Positions 41,318 through 50,522 of a stretch of DNA of 64,000 nt are shown piece by piece (position 1 is the first letter of the stretch; each line of letters opens with the position of its first letter). The notes below the pieces were generated by a model. It did no database searches and was not told the DNA's origin. It was given only the letters and a program-made list of their open reading frames with translations. The stretch is from Neolewinella maritima (GTDB lineage Bacteria; Bacteroidota; Bacteroidia; Chitinophagales; Saprospiraceae). The translations under genes and the position numbers were made by a program. Location: NCBI RefSeq assembly GCF_923081025.1, contig NZ_CAKLPZ010000002.1, forward strand, positions 186,001-250,000, given 5' to 3'.

Positions 41318-44203
41318 ATGGCTAAGGACAAACAATACGACCGCCGCAGCGGCAGTGGCAACGGTAGTACCGTGGCGGCCTACTCCAACCGCAACCGCCT
41401 GGAGGAGGCCAACCTGCCGTCGTACAGCAAGCTGCCCCCCCAGGCTCCGGACCTGGAGGAGGCGATCCTATCGGCCATCCTGATCGAGCGGGAGGCGATG
41501 ACCAAGGTGCTGGACATCATCAAGCCGGAGAGCTTCTACAAGCCGGCTCATCAGGAGATCTACCGCAGTATGCGGCGGCTGTTCGAGCGCAGTCAGCCCA
41601 TCGACCTGCTCATGGTCGTGGAAGACCTGCGCAAGAACGAGACCCTCGAGGTCGTGGGTGGTGCCGGCTACCTCGCCCAGCTCACCAGTCGGGTGACCAG
41701 CTCGGCCAACATCGAGTACCACGCGCGGATCGTAACCGAGAAGTTCATCCAGCGCGAGCTCATCCGCACCAGCGCCGAGATCATCAAGGACGCCTACGAG
41801 GACAGTACCGACGTACTCGACCTGCTCGACAAGGCCGGCAGCAACATCTTCACCATCACGGAGGAGAATATGGGCAAGCAGGTCGCCGACATGGGCAGTC
41901 TGGCCAATCAGCTCCTGGAGCAGCTTACCGACCTCCGCTCCCGCGAGGGCGGCCTCACCGGCGTAGCTACCGGTTTCACCGAGCTGGACCGCCTCACCTC
42001 CGGCCTACAGCGCTCCGACCTCATCATCGTAGCCGCCCGTCCGGCCATGGGTAAGACCAGTTTCGTGCTCTCCATGGCCCGCAACGCTGCCCTGGGTGCC
42101 AAGGCCGACAAGCCTACCCCGGTCGCCATCTTCAGTTTGGAGATGAGCGCCGCCCAGTTGGCCGGCCGCATTTTCAGTCAGGACGCCGAGGTGAACGGCC
42201 AGAAAATGCGCAACGGCAAGTTCACCGACGACGAGTGGGAGCGCCTGGTCAACGCCATGACCCACGTCGGCGAAGCCCCCATCTACATCGACGATACCCC
42301 CGGCATCAACGTCTTCGAGCTGCGCGCCAAGTGCCGCCGCCTGAAGCTCGAAAAGGGCATCGGCATGGTCATTATCGACTACCTGCAGCTGATGTCCGGC
42401 GCCGGCGAAGGCAATAAAGGCGGCAACCGCGAGCAGGAAGTATCGGCCATCAGCCGCTCGCTCAAGGGCCTGGCCAAAGAACTTGAAGTACCGGTGATCG
42501 CGCTATCGCAGCTTTCCCGTGCCGTAGAGACTAGAGGGGGTGATAAACGGCCTCAATTGAGTGACCTGCGTGAGTCGGGGTGTCTTACCGGTGATACGTT
42601 GGTGACCCTCGCAGAGGACGGCCGGCGCGTTGCCATCAAAGAACTGGTCGCGCGCTACCCCCGGGGGGGCTTCCAGGTCTGGGCCACGGACGATGACTAC
42701 CGCTTAGTGCCCGCAATGGTCTCCTCCGCCTTCTCTACCGGTATCAAGCAGACGTACCGGCTGACCACCAAGCTCGGTCGCAGCATACGGGCTACCGCCA
42801 ACCATAAATTTCTCACAATTAAGGGTTGGAAGCGGCTGGATGAATTGAAGGATGGTGAGCATATAGCTATGCCGCGAGCGTTGCCCGCCGGTTTAGCTAC
42901 TAAGGTCATGAGTGAAGCTGAACTGGCTTTACTCGGTCATCTGATCGGGGATGGCTGCACACTGCCCAAACACGCTATCCAGTACACTACGCGGGAAAAC
43001 GATTTGGCTGATATAGTATCTGCCCTCACGGTGAAGTGTTTCGGAGACGAGGTCACCCCGAGAACTAAGCAGGAAGGTTCAAAGAAGACCGGTGCTAAAT
43101 GGTTTCAGGTCTATCTGAGCTCTAACCGGAAGCATACTCATGGTGTGCGTAGTGCGGTATCGGAGTGGCTGGCAGCCTTAGGCGTATGGGGTCTGCGATC
43201 TCATGAGAAGCATGTACCTGACCGCGTGTTTCAGCAGAGTCAGTCACGAATTGCACTCTTCCTTCGTCACCTCTGGGCTACGGATGGATGCATTAAACTG
43301 GTAGGTGGAAAGAAGCCTTACCCAGCGGTCTACTACGCTTCCAGTAGCGAACGTCTAGCTAAGGACGTGCAACACCTATTGTTGAACGTAGGAATTACTG
43401 CCCGCATCAAATGCGTAGATCAAGCGCTGAAAGGTCGAGATCAGTATCACGTAATTGTGACGGGACAGCATGACCTTCTGAGGTTCATTGACCAAGTCGG
43501 CGCGGTAGGTGCGTACAAATCTTCTGCACTTGCCGATATAGTCGACTACCTGGCTACCCGCACTGCGAATACAAATAGAGATGTGATCCCCAAAGAGGTA
43601 TGGCACGACGAAGTGATTCCATCGATGCAACTACTAGGTGTTACTACCCGTGAAATGCAGGCCACCATCGGTACACAGTACTGTGGATCTACACTATACA
43701 AAAGCAACTTGAGCCGCGATCGCGCCCGCACCGTAGCTAGCGCCGTAGATTCACTATATCTGAATACGCTCTCTACCAGCGACGTATACTGGGATCAGAT
43801 CGGTTCCATTATTCCCGATGCTACCGAAGAGGTATTCGACCTCACCGTGCCCGGCCCCCACAACTTCGTAGCCGATGGCATTGTCGTCCACAACTCGATC
43901 GAGCAGGACGCCGACATGGTCATGTTCCTCTACCGCCCCGAGTACTACAAGATCACTGAAGACGAGCAGGGCAACAGCCTGGCCGGCGTAGCCGAGATTA
44001 TCGTAGGCAAGAACCGTCACGGCGAGGCCCGCGACATCCGCCTGCGCTTCGAGAGCGACTTCGCCCGCTTCAGCGACCTGGAAGACCTCGACTTCGATCT
44101 GCTGCCCTCCGGTGCCATCACCGGTGGCAGCCAGCCCCAGCAGCCCTACGGCGGCGGCACCCTGCCCAGTAAGATGAATACCGACGACGATATCCCGTTC
44201 TAG
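41318..44203 (+). CDS. dnaB: replicative DNA helicase DnaB with an intein
   Basis: Hexameric helicase that unwinds the replication fork. The N-terminal domain (LPPQAPDLEEAILSAILIER) is complete; the helicase domain has Walker A AARPAMGKTSF (G245-K246-T247), Walker B IIDYLQLMSG and the arginine-finger region SQLSRAVETRGGDKRPQLSD. A 438-residue intein interrupts it after DLRESG (residues 422-859; see the separate entry) and the host sequence resumes as SIEQDADMVMFLYRPEYY. Without the intein, the protein is about 523 residues, a normal DnaB. Protein splicing is needed to make active helicase. It stands alone downstream of a long hairpin; TATCTTTA just before the ATG is one base off the -7 box. 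Confidence 0.97.
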   Translation: MAKDKQYDRRSGSGNGSTVAAYSNRNRLEEANLPSYSKLPPQAPDLEEAILSAILIEREAMTKVLDIIKPESFYKPAHQEIYRSMRRLFERSQPIDLLMVVEDLRKNETLEVVGGAGYLAQLTSRVTSSANIEYHARIVTEKFIQRELIRTSAEIIKDAYEDSTDVLDLLDKAGSNIFTITEENMGKQVADMGSLANQLLEQLTDLRSREGGLTGVATGFTELDRLTSGLQRSDLIIVAARPAMGKTSFVLSMARNAALGAKADKPTPVAIFSLEMSAAQLAGRIFSQDAEVNGQKMRNGKFTDDEWERLVNAMTHVGEAPIYIDDTPGINVFELRAKCRRLKLEKGIGMVIIDYLQLMSGAGEGNKGGNREQEVSAISRSLKGLAKELEVPVIALSQLSRAVETRGGDKRPQLSDLRESGCLTGDTLVTLAEDGRRVAIKELVARYPRGGFQVWATDDDYRLVPAMVSSAFSTGIKQTYRLTTKLGRSIRATANHKFLTIKGWKRLDELKDGEHIAMPRALPAGLATKVMSEAELALLGHLIGDGCTLPKHAIQYTTRENDLADIVSALTVKCFGDEVTPRTKQEGSKKTGAKWFQVYLSSNRKHTHGVRSAVSEWLAALGVWGLRSHEKHVPDRVFQQSQSRIALFLRHLWATDGCIKLVGGKKPYPAVYYASSSERLAKDVQHLLLNVGITARIKCVDQALKGRDQYHVIVTGQHDLLRFIDQVGAVGAYKSSALADIVDYLATRTANTNRDVIPKEVWHDEVIPSMQLLGVTTREMQATIGTQYCGSTLYKSNLSRDRARTVASAVDSLYLNTLSTSDVYWDQIGSIIPDATEEVFDLTVPGPHNFVADGIVVHNSIEQDADMVMFLYRPEYYKITEDEQGNSLAGVAEIIVGKNRHGEARDIRLRFESDFARFSDLEDLDFDLLPSGAITGGSQPQQPYGGGTLPSKMNTDDDIPF
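42581..43894 (+). mobile_element. intein with LAGLIDADG homing endonuclease, inserted in dnaB
   Basis: Self-splicing protein element of 438 residues, starting at Cys 422 (CLTGDTLV) and ending VVHN before Ser 860 of the helicase. All splicing blocks are visible: block A CLTGDTLVTLAEDG, block B RSIRATANHKFLTIKGWKRL (TxxH), block F EEVFDLTVPGPHNFVADG, and block G with the terminal His-Asn followed by Ser as +1 residue. The two LAGLIDADG-type motifs are LLGHLIGDGC and LRHLWATDGC, both with their catalytic Asp, so the endonuclease looks intact. The site (RESG/SIEQ) is the same one used by the DnaB inteins of Synechocystis and Rhodothermus (from memory). Base composition is clearly lower in GC than the flanking host gene, indicating horizontal acquisition. 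Confidence 0.95.
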
Positions 44204-44233
44204 CTACAGGAGTGAGCGAGCCACGTAGCGTAT

Positions 44234-44254
44234 GGAGAGGGGCCGGGGGAGAGG
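44234..44254 (+). repeat. GGAGAGGGGCCGGGG repeat element after dnaB
   Basis: GGAGAGGGGCCGGGGGAGAG lies between dnaB and the next gene and is a variant of the element GGAGAGGGCCGGGGAGAGGG found inside the gldB-like gene at 50876-50895. It is a candidate dispersed repeat rather than a regulatory site. Confidence 0.5.
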
Positions 44255-44320
44255 AACGTAAAAGGCAAGGTGCAATAGCAACATACCCTATCTTGCTCGG
44301 CCTCACCCACCTAGCCCGGC

Positions 44321-45190
44321 ATGGACACCTCCCTTACTGAATTCATCGCCTACCTCAACCAGCTCGCCCCCGAGATCGCACTATGGTGGAGTATCGTAGG
44401 ACTCATCCTGTTCACGATCGCCCTGTGCATCGGCTGGCTCCTGGGCCGGCGGCGGGTCAGCACCTTGCGCAAACAGGTCGAGCTGATCCAGCGCGAAAAG
44501 GTGCAGCTACAGGAACGCCTACAGACCAACGAGGAAGAGCAGAAGTCCCTCGCCCGCGAACTGGTCGCCCTCACCACCGAAAAAGACGAGGTGCTCGTCC
44601 AGCTGCAGACCGCCCAGCGCCGCAACATGGAGCTGAACCACAGCCTCACCGAGACCCGCACCTCCAATGAGCAGCTCCGCGCCACCAACCAGAGCTACGC
44701 CACCACCATCGAAGACCTCAATGACCAGGTGATCGGCCTCAAGACCCGCAACGAACTACTCCAACAGGGCAGCAGCGCGGGCGGGGACGCAGGTGCGAAG
44801 CCAGATCAATTAGACGATCGCATCACGTCCCTCGAACGCCGGCTGGACCAACTGACCCAGTCGAACGCCGCTGCCTCCCGGCCCACGACCATACGTACCG
44901 GACGCTCCACCCACCAGATCGAAATAGGCCAGCCCTACGATCCTGCGGAAGAGGCTACCGACCAGCCGGCAGTTGATGACTCCGGAGACGACCTGACCAA
45001 GATCTCATCCATCGGTCCCTTCAATCAGCGCAAGCTGCGGGAGGCGGGAATCGTCAGCTACGCACAGATCGCCGCCTGGGAAGATGCCGACATCGATACC
45101 TACGCCGCCCGCATCGGCTACGTCGCCGAACTCATTCGGGAAGAAGATTGGATCGGACAGGCCCGCCGCCTCGATGAAGCCCAGGCCTAG
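44321..45190 (+). CDS. membrane-anchored coiled-coil protein with C-terminal helix-hairpin-helix domain
   Basis: A 289-residue protein. One transmembrane helix near the N-terminus (WWSIVGLILFTIALCIGWLL, about 22-41) is followed by a long coiled coil (about 45-140; heptad-rich LRKQVELIQREKVQLQERLQ), a linker, and a C-terminal domain DDLTKISSIGPFNQRKLREA then GIVSYAQIAAWEDADIDTYA. The latter is a helix-hairpin-helix type fold that in other proteins binds DNA or protein. It would face the cytoplasm. The role is unknown; the position after dnaB may be incidental. It contains a dispersed CGCAGGTGC motif at 44781-44800 in the linker. Confidence 0.75.
   Translation: MDTSLTEFIAYLNQLAPEIALWWSIVGLILFTIALCIGWLLGRRRVSTLRKQVELIQREKVQLQERLQTNEEEQKSLARELVALTTEKDEVLVQLQTAQRRNMELNHSLTETRTSNEQLRATNQSYATTIEDLNDQVIGLKTRNELLQQGSSAGGDAGAKPDQLDDRITSLERRLDQLTQSNAAASRPTTIRTGRSTHQIEIGQPYDPAEEATDQPAVDDSGDDLTKISSIGPFNQRKLREAGIVSYAQIAAWEDADIDTYAARIGYVAELIREEDWIGQARRLDEAQA
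44781..44800 (+). repeat. dispersed CGCAGGTGC motif inside the coiled-coil/HhH gene
   Basis: GCGGGGACGCAGGTGCGAAG matches the consensus at nearly all positions and codes for GGDAGAK in a low-complexity linker, a place where an in-frame insertion would be tolerated. Confidence 0.6.
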
Positions 45191-45191
45191 G

Positions 45192-48100
45192 CTAGCGCAC
45201 CACGGCAATGTCCCCGCGGTACAGCAGGCTGACATTATCGATGAATACCACCTCGATGGTGTAGACGTATACGCCGGGGTCTACCTCCCGTCCGTCAGGG
45301 GTCATACCGTCCCAGAGTAGGGTACCGTCCAGACAGTTAGCGGCAATATTCGTCTGCTCGAAGAGGAGCCCGCCCCAGCGGTTGTAGATATTGACCTGAG
45401 CAATGCCCGCCACGCCGGTACAGGCGTAGATACGGAAGTCGTCGTTGCGGCCGTCGCGGTTCGGGCTGAAGGCGTTCGGGATGAATATATTCCGGTTGGC
45501 GTCGATCTCTACGAAGATGTCGTCGATGGCCTGACAGTCATTTTCGTCCGTGACTACCAGGGTGTACTCCTGGCTACGCAGGGGGAACAGGAAGGGATCG
45601 CGGATGCTGTCGTTCGACAGTTGGTCGGGGGGCGTCCACTGGTAGGTGTAGTTGCGGTTTCCGGGACTGATCAGGGGGTCGAGCTGGGTCAGGCTGTCGC
45701 CGAGCTCTACGACCAGGCGGTCCGGTAGCTCGATTACGATCTCATCCGGCTGCTGGATCTGGAAGGTCTGTTCGCTGAAGCAGCCCACGGAGTCGAACAC
45801 CGCGATCACCACGCTATCGCCGAAGCCGATGCCCGCCTGATCCAGGGGAGTCAGGAAGCCGTCGCCGTTGATGGTGAAGTTGTAGTCCAGCAGATCGGTG
45901 CCCTGCCCGCCGAAGGCCGTATCGAGTACGATCTGCGCCGGATCGTTGAAGCATACCGGATCGGTGATCGAATCGACCACGAAGGTGATTACGTCCGGCT
46001 CGAAGATGGTGTACCGCAGGCTATCCTGACAGCCCTCCGTATCGGTGACCGTCACGCTATAGGTGCCCGGTGCTAGGTCGGTAGCGGTAGCGCCGTCATT
46101 CACGGCCGGTGACCAGGTGTAGGGATCATCACCCAGGGGGTTATTGTTGGTGCTGGCGAGCTGCACGGTGATCGTACCGTCTTCATCACCGAAGCAGGTT
46201 ACGCGGGGCGTGGTCAGCAGGGGGTCGACGATCAGCAGCAGCGAGTCGGGCTGCTCGATGACGAAGGCGAAGGTGTCGGACGTACAGCCCTCCGAATCGG
46301 TGACCAGTAACTGGTACAATCCAGCCGGCACGTTGCTCAGTTGCGGGGCTGTTTCCGGCCGGTCGACGTAGGCGAAGGTATAGCCGGGCGTTCCACCGGT
46401 TACCAGGATCTCGGCGGAGCCGTCGGCCAGGCCATTACAACTGGCATCCTCGACCAGCTCCTCAAAGGCAAACTCGTCGGGGCTTCCGATGATGGTATCG
46501 AATACCTGCGGGCAGATGCCGTCCGTGACCGTCACGGAGATGGGGCCGCGGGGGAGATTGCTTTGACTGCTCGTAGCGGTATTGAGGATGGTATCGCCCG
46601 TCGACCAGTAAAAATCGAAGGTGCTCGAACTACCGTCCGATAGCTCTGCCTGGAAGGTAACCCGCCCGTCGGCGCTGGTATCGCTAGGGCAGCTGACATC
46701 CTCCACTACCGCAAATTCGCCTACGATACCTACGGGATCTTCCAGTACGAAGGTGGTGTCGAAGGCCGGCTGACAGTTGTTTGCGTCACTGATGGTCACG
46801 CTGTAGGTACCAGCTGCCAGTCCTTCACGGACCGAGGTATCTAGCGGAGCCGTCAGATCAGACCAGGCGTAATTGTAGCTTCCGTCGGGATTAGGTGTGC
46901 CGCCGACCGCGAAGAGCTCGATCCGCCCGTCCGAATCGCCGAGGCAGGTCGGACTGCTGATGGCCGACGAATCCAGTTGCACCAGACCGGGACTATCCAC
47001 AAAGCCCGGGAAGGGCCAGACACAGTCGTTGGACAGCGTGACTTCGAGCAGGTACCCACCTACGGTGAGGTTGGGTTCCGTGGTGCGGCCCACGGCGACC
47101 TGTTCGCCACGGGAGTTGTCCTCGGTAAGGCGGTACCAGGCGAAGTCCGTGATGGTGATCGAATCACCGGGTGGGGGTTCTACGATGGCGCTGAGCTGTC
47201 CGTCGGAGTCACCGGGGCAGGAGATGGTCGTGAACAGTGCGTTCGTCACGCGGGGGGCCGGCCGGGGCTTGATCTCGAACTGTAGGGAGTCCAGTCCGCA
47301 GCCGTTCGCATCGTCGATGATGGCGAAGTAGAAGGGGCTGGCCTGTAGATCTTCGATCCCGTTGGTGTCAACCAGGAGCGTATCAAAGGTCGCCAGACTG
47401 TCCAACTCGGTGGGCGCAGGCAGACTGTCGTTGATGATCTGGTAGATGTAGGGACCGGTTCCGCCCGACACCACGATCAGTGCCGTCCCCTCCGGATCTT
47501 CCGGACAGATCGGCGAGGTAGTCTCGACGCGCTCCAGTACGAGCTCGGCCGGCTCAATGACTTCGACGGTGTCGCGAGTTTCGCATCCCAGTGGATCATT
47601 GTCCCGTAACACAACTACGTAAGTACCTACAGCAAGCTCCGTGAATGTCTCAGCCCTACCATTATTTGATGAAGGCTCGCGGAAATCTACTAGGGTGTCC
47701 CCAGTTGAGGTAACAAGAGCGACATTGTAAGGAGTACTTTCCGGGGCACCCTGTGTACTTGCGGTTACGGCGATTGTACCGTTAGATTCACCAAAACATT
47801 CGACCATAGTAGGGTCTGTGGTTGCTACTAACGTCTTTTCTGCGCCGACAAGAAAACTACTTATGTCGGAACAACCGCTCTTATCGAATACTTCAACAGT
47901 GTAGGATCCTGGGTTCAGAGTCGCACGTACCACATTTTTGCCTTGTTGAATGACTCCATCCGACCACTCAAAACGATATTCTTCTGTGTCTGGCCCGGGT
48001 ACGCCACCTGTAGCCCTTACGGTGATCTTACCATCCAAAGATCCACTACAGGTAGCTGGTTCCGCTTGAAAACTATCTATAAAGAATGTGCTCGCCTGTT

Positions 48101-49592
48101 CAGCTGTTTCACTATCTATCTTGGTACATCCCGAAGTATTATTAGTCACTTCGACATTATAGTTTTGGTTCGGATCACCTAGGATAGTTTCCTCAGTGCT
48201 TCCTGTGCCCCAAAGTATGTTGTACCCATTGTTCGAAGGATTCTCAAGTGTGTCACCCTCCACGATGATAATTACTGTAAGGGTAGCCTGATCATTCTCA
48301 GAGCAGTCAGAAGCGGGAAGACTCTCTATATCAATAGAAAATGGGTTTCCTTCTCCAATCAAAATAGAACCGATTGTTTTTTTATCACCTACAGCATCCT
48401 CAACGACAACTTCATAGAGACCAGTTCCTAATTCAGGAATACGATATGGATCAGCGTTGTTGCGGCTCTCAGTTACCGCTGCTGTTGGGTTAGGATTAGT
48501 CCGGCGATACGTGATCGTATACGGTGCCACTCCCCCAGTAATATTTACTACCAAGGCGCCATCATTGTCTCCAGCACAGGTGACGGGCTGCGGATCAAAA
48601 GTGAAGTCTAACGCTGCACTCAAGGCTGTATCTATTTCACATGCTTCATCGACTATAAGGTCCTCTGTAAACGCACAAGAAATCTCGTCTCCTATCGACA
48701 CTGTATACGTACCCGGAGTGTCGAAGGCGTAGTTCACTACGTCGTCGTGACCATACCCCTTTGACCCTAATTCCAATACATCTACCGGACTACCGGTCTG
48801 ATCGGTCACAGTGATAGTATAATTACCCGTTCCGCGTAACTCACTCACTCCTCCTGACACAGTAAAACTACCGGTGCAGCTACCGGACGACAGTTCTGCT
48901 GTAATCGGGTTAAGAAATCCAACAGCTACTGCCTGATCTATAGAAACGTTGATGCAGTCGTTGATCTCATTCCCATTATTGTCAAAGTAGGTTTCAGTTA
49001 ACGCAGCACCAGTAGAATCAACACCACTCACTGTAATAGGAGCCACATAGAGTACTATAGGTTGGGGATCACCCGCTGAATTGGCAAACGTCTCGGTTAC
49101 GAATGGGGGATCAACGTGTTCCACACGCAGACTGTAGTCTCCATTTGCGAAGTCTGTTGAAGGTGTGTAGCTTATTTCACCATTGGCAGGAGGGCGTTGC
49201 ACATTAGACGGATCAGTATCTACTTGGTCGAAGGTGGGGCCGTCGCGCTCGGGTACTGCCTCGTATATAGCGTACACAATCCCATTGTCCGTATTTGGAT
49301 CGGGATCGAACTCAAGGTTCCAACTGTCCGGCACCAAGTTGATCGTAAACTCATCCCCCAGACACAAGAAGACAGTATCGGCTGAAGATGAATAGGGTGC
49401 TGTACCCCCCTGAGGTACGTTTCCTAAACTACTATTCTGAAGCCGGACATTGGAGAAATTTGCGATATCACCAGCATCCGCTGTACATGGCACACCCCCC
49501 TGCCCCCAGAGCCCACCAGCTCCAAAAACCACCAAAAAACCCAAGACCAGCCCACGAATCGGCGTAAAGTAAGCGTGCATAAAAGTGTCCAT
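45192..49592 (-). CDS. giant SprB-like repeat adhesin with T9SS type B tail
   Basis: A 1466-residue cell-surface protein. After the signal peptide (FTPIRGLVLGFLVVFGAGGL) it is built from about fifteen SprB/PKD-like repeats of 70-80 residues, each opening with a block such as PVTCAGDNDGALVVNITGGV, PATCSGSLDGKITVRATGGV, SPTCLGDSDGRIELFAVGGT or DASCNGLADGSAEILVTGGT. It ends with a gliding-motility-associated type B sorting domain (NIFIPNAFSPNRDGRNDDFR; VNIYNRWGGLLFEQTNIAAN; WDGMTPDGREVDPGVYVYTI). Known relatives are mobile adhesins exported by the T9SS and used for surface gliding. The N-terminal region (about 47600-49500) is lower in GC than the rest. ATG at 49592 or 49580 are both plausible starts. 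It converges with the preceding gene, one base apart. Confidence 0.9.
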   Translation of the reverse strand: MDTFMHAYFTPIRGLVLGFLVVFGAGGLWGQGGVPCTADAGDIANFSNVRLQNSSLGNVPQGGTAPYSSSADTVFLCLGDEFTINLVPDSWNLEFDPDPNTDNGIVYAIYEAVPERDGPTFDQVDTDPSNVQRPPANGEISYTPSTDFANGDYSLRVEHVDPPFVTETFANSAGDPQPIVLYVAPITVSGVDSTGAALTETYFDNNGNEINDCINVSIDQAVAVGFLNPITAELSSGSCTGSFTVSGGVSELRGTGNYTITVTDQTGSPVDVLELGSKGYGHDDVVNYAFDTPGTYTVSIGDEISCAFTEDLIVDEACEIDTALSAALDFTFDPQPVTCAGDNDGALVVNITGGVAPYTITYRRTNPNPTAAVTESRNNADPYRIPELGTGLYEVVVEDAVGDKKTIGSILIGEGNPFSIDIESLPASDCSENDQATLTVIIIVEGDTLENPSNNGYNILWGTGSTEETILGDPNQNYNVEVTNNTSGCTKIDSETAEQASTFFIDSFQAEPATCSGSLDGKITVRATGGVPGPDTEEYRFEWSDGVIQQGKNVVRATLNPGSYTVEVFDKSGCSDISSFLVGAEKTLVATTDPTMVECFGESNGTIAVTASTQGAPESTPYNVALVTSTGDTLVDFREPSSNNGRAETFTELAVGTYVVVLRDNDPLGCETRDTVEVIEPAELVLERVETTSPICPEDPEGTALIVVSGGTGPYIYQIINDSLPAPTELDSLATFDTLLVDTNGIEDLQASPFYFAIIDDANGCGLDSLQFEIKPRPAPRVTNALFTTISCPGDSDGQLSAIVEPPPGDSITITDFAWYRLTEDNSRGEQVAVGRTTEPNLTVGGYLLEVTLSNDCVWPFPGFVDSPGLVQLDSSAISSPTCLGDSDGRIELFAVGGTPNPDGSYNYAWSDLTAPLDTSVREGLAAGTYSVTISDANNCQPAFDTTFVLEDPVGIVGEFAVVEDVSCPSDTSADGRVTFQAELSDGSSSTFDFYWSTGDTILNTATSSQSNLPRGPISVTVTDGICPQVFDTIIGSPDEFAFEELVEDASCNGLADGSAEILVTGGTPGYTFAYVDRPETAPQLSNVPAGLYQLLVTDSEGCTSDTFAFVIEQPDSLLLIVDPLLTTPRVTCFGDEDGTITVQLASTNNNPLGDDPYTWSPAVNDGATATDLAPGTYSVTVTDTEGCQDSLRYTIFEPDVITFVVDSITDPVCFNDPAQIVLDTAFGGQGTDLLDYNFTINGDGFLTPLDQAGIGFGDSVVIAVFDSVGCFSEQTFQIQQPDEIVIELPDRLVVELGDSLTQLDPLISPGNRNYTYQWTPPDQLSNDSIRDPFLFPLRSQEYTLVVTDENDCQAIDDIFVEIDANRNIFIPNAFSPNRDGRNDDFRIYACTGVAGIAQVNIYNRWGGLLFEQTNIAANCLDGTLLWDGMTPDGREVDPGVYVYTIEVVFIDNVSLLYRGDIAVVR

Positions 49593-49708
49593 TCAGTAGT
49601 AGAAAGCGTGTCCCGCACGAAGGCCGGGGGGTAACCCCAAACGAACGCTACGGCGCCTTATTTCATTGCACCGGCGGCCCCGCCAAACGAATTGTGTCCG
49701 GCTCCTAC

Positions 49709-50461
49709 CTAAAACAGTACGCCGAGCATGATGACGATGCTGTTGAGCTTGCCCTTGCTCTGGTCTTCGCCCGGATCGCGGCCCGCGCGGGTGAGCTGGG
49801 TGTCGTTGTCCGTGGTGAGGTCCAGGAAGCCGGACTGGAAGCCAAGGCCCCCGATCAGGCTGGTCTGGGTGCTCACGCTGTACTCCACGCCGCCGCCGAT
49901 GCCCCAGCTGAGGTTGAGCGCATTGACCTCGCTACCGATGTCAAAATTTTCGTCACTGCCGATGTAGCTGGCCCCCTCGATGCTGCCCCGCGAGCCGGCC
50001 GAGATGCCCAACGTGAAGGCCGGCTGCACGAAGTAGCGCATGTAGCCAAACTCGCGGGTGCGCAGCGTCAGTCCCAGCGGGATCTCCACGAACTGCAGGC
50101 GGTAATCGTAGGTCTTGCCGCCCGTGAGCTGGGCCGGCGTGGGTTGGGTGGTGAGCACCTCATTGAGCGGCTCGCGCCAGATATCGACCTGGGTGAACTG
50201 ATCGTCGTAGCGCAGCGCGCCCCCCGCCCCGAAGTGGAAGTTGATGCCCGTATGGATGCTGTAGTTCTCCTGGAAGTAGTACTCCGCGATCAGCCCCAGC
50301 TTGAGGCCCAGCTTGGTGCCGTCCGACTCGATGAGGTTGTTGTCCGTCTTCATGTAGTTGAAGGTGGGACTGAGCTGAATGCCGAGCTGGATGGGGTTGT
50401 ACTGCGCGGTAACCGATAGGGAACACAGCAGGACCAGGGGGAGGAGGAGGTAGGTTTTCAT
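49709..50461 (-). CDS. PorT-like outer-membrane beta-barrel protein
   Basis: Exported protein of 250 residues with signal peptide (MKTYLLLPLVLLCSLSVTAQ) and alternating-hydrophobicity beta strands typical of the PorT/outer-membrane-protein beta-barrel fold: YNPIQLGIQLSPTFNY, GLKLGLIAEYYFQENYSI, LQFVEIPLGLTLRTRE and the ending SIVIMLGVLF with a C-terminal aromatic residue. The T9SS component PorT is similar in type, but whether this is a true component cannot be told. It lies between a T9SS adhesin and a GldB-like gene on divergent strands, consistent with a gliding/secretion role (inference). Confidence 0.75.
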   Translation of the reverse strand: MKTYLLLPLVLLCSLSVTAQYNPIQLGIQLSPTFNYMKTDNNLIESDGTKLGLKLGLIAEYYFQENYSIHTGINFHFGAGGALRYDDQFTQVDIWREPLNEVLTTQPTPAQLTGGKTYDYRLQFVEIPLGLTLRTREFGYMRYFVQPAFTLGISAGSRGSIEGASYIGSDENFDIGSEVNALNLSWGIGGGVEYSVSTQTSLIGGLGFQSGFLDLTTDNDTQLTRAGRDPGEDQSKGKLNSIVIMLGVLF

Positions 50462-50522
50462 GTAGTACTATTTGGGTCCGGTGGACGTTACCAAACGAGC
50501 CGCTTCGACCCGTGTTTAACGT

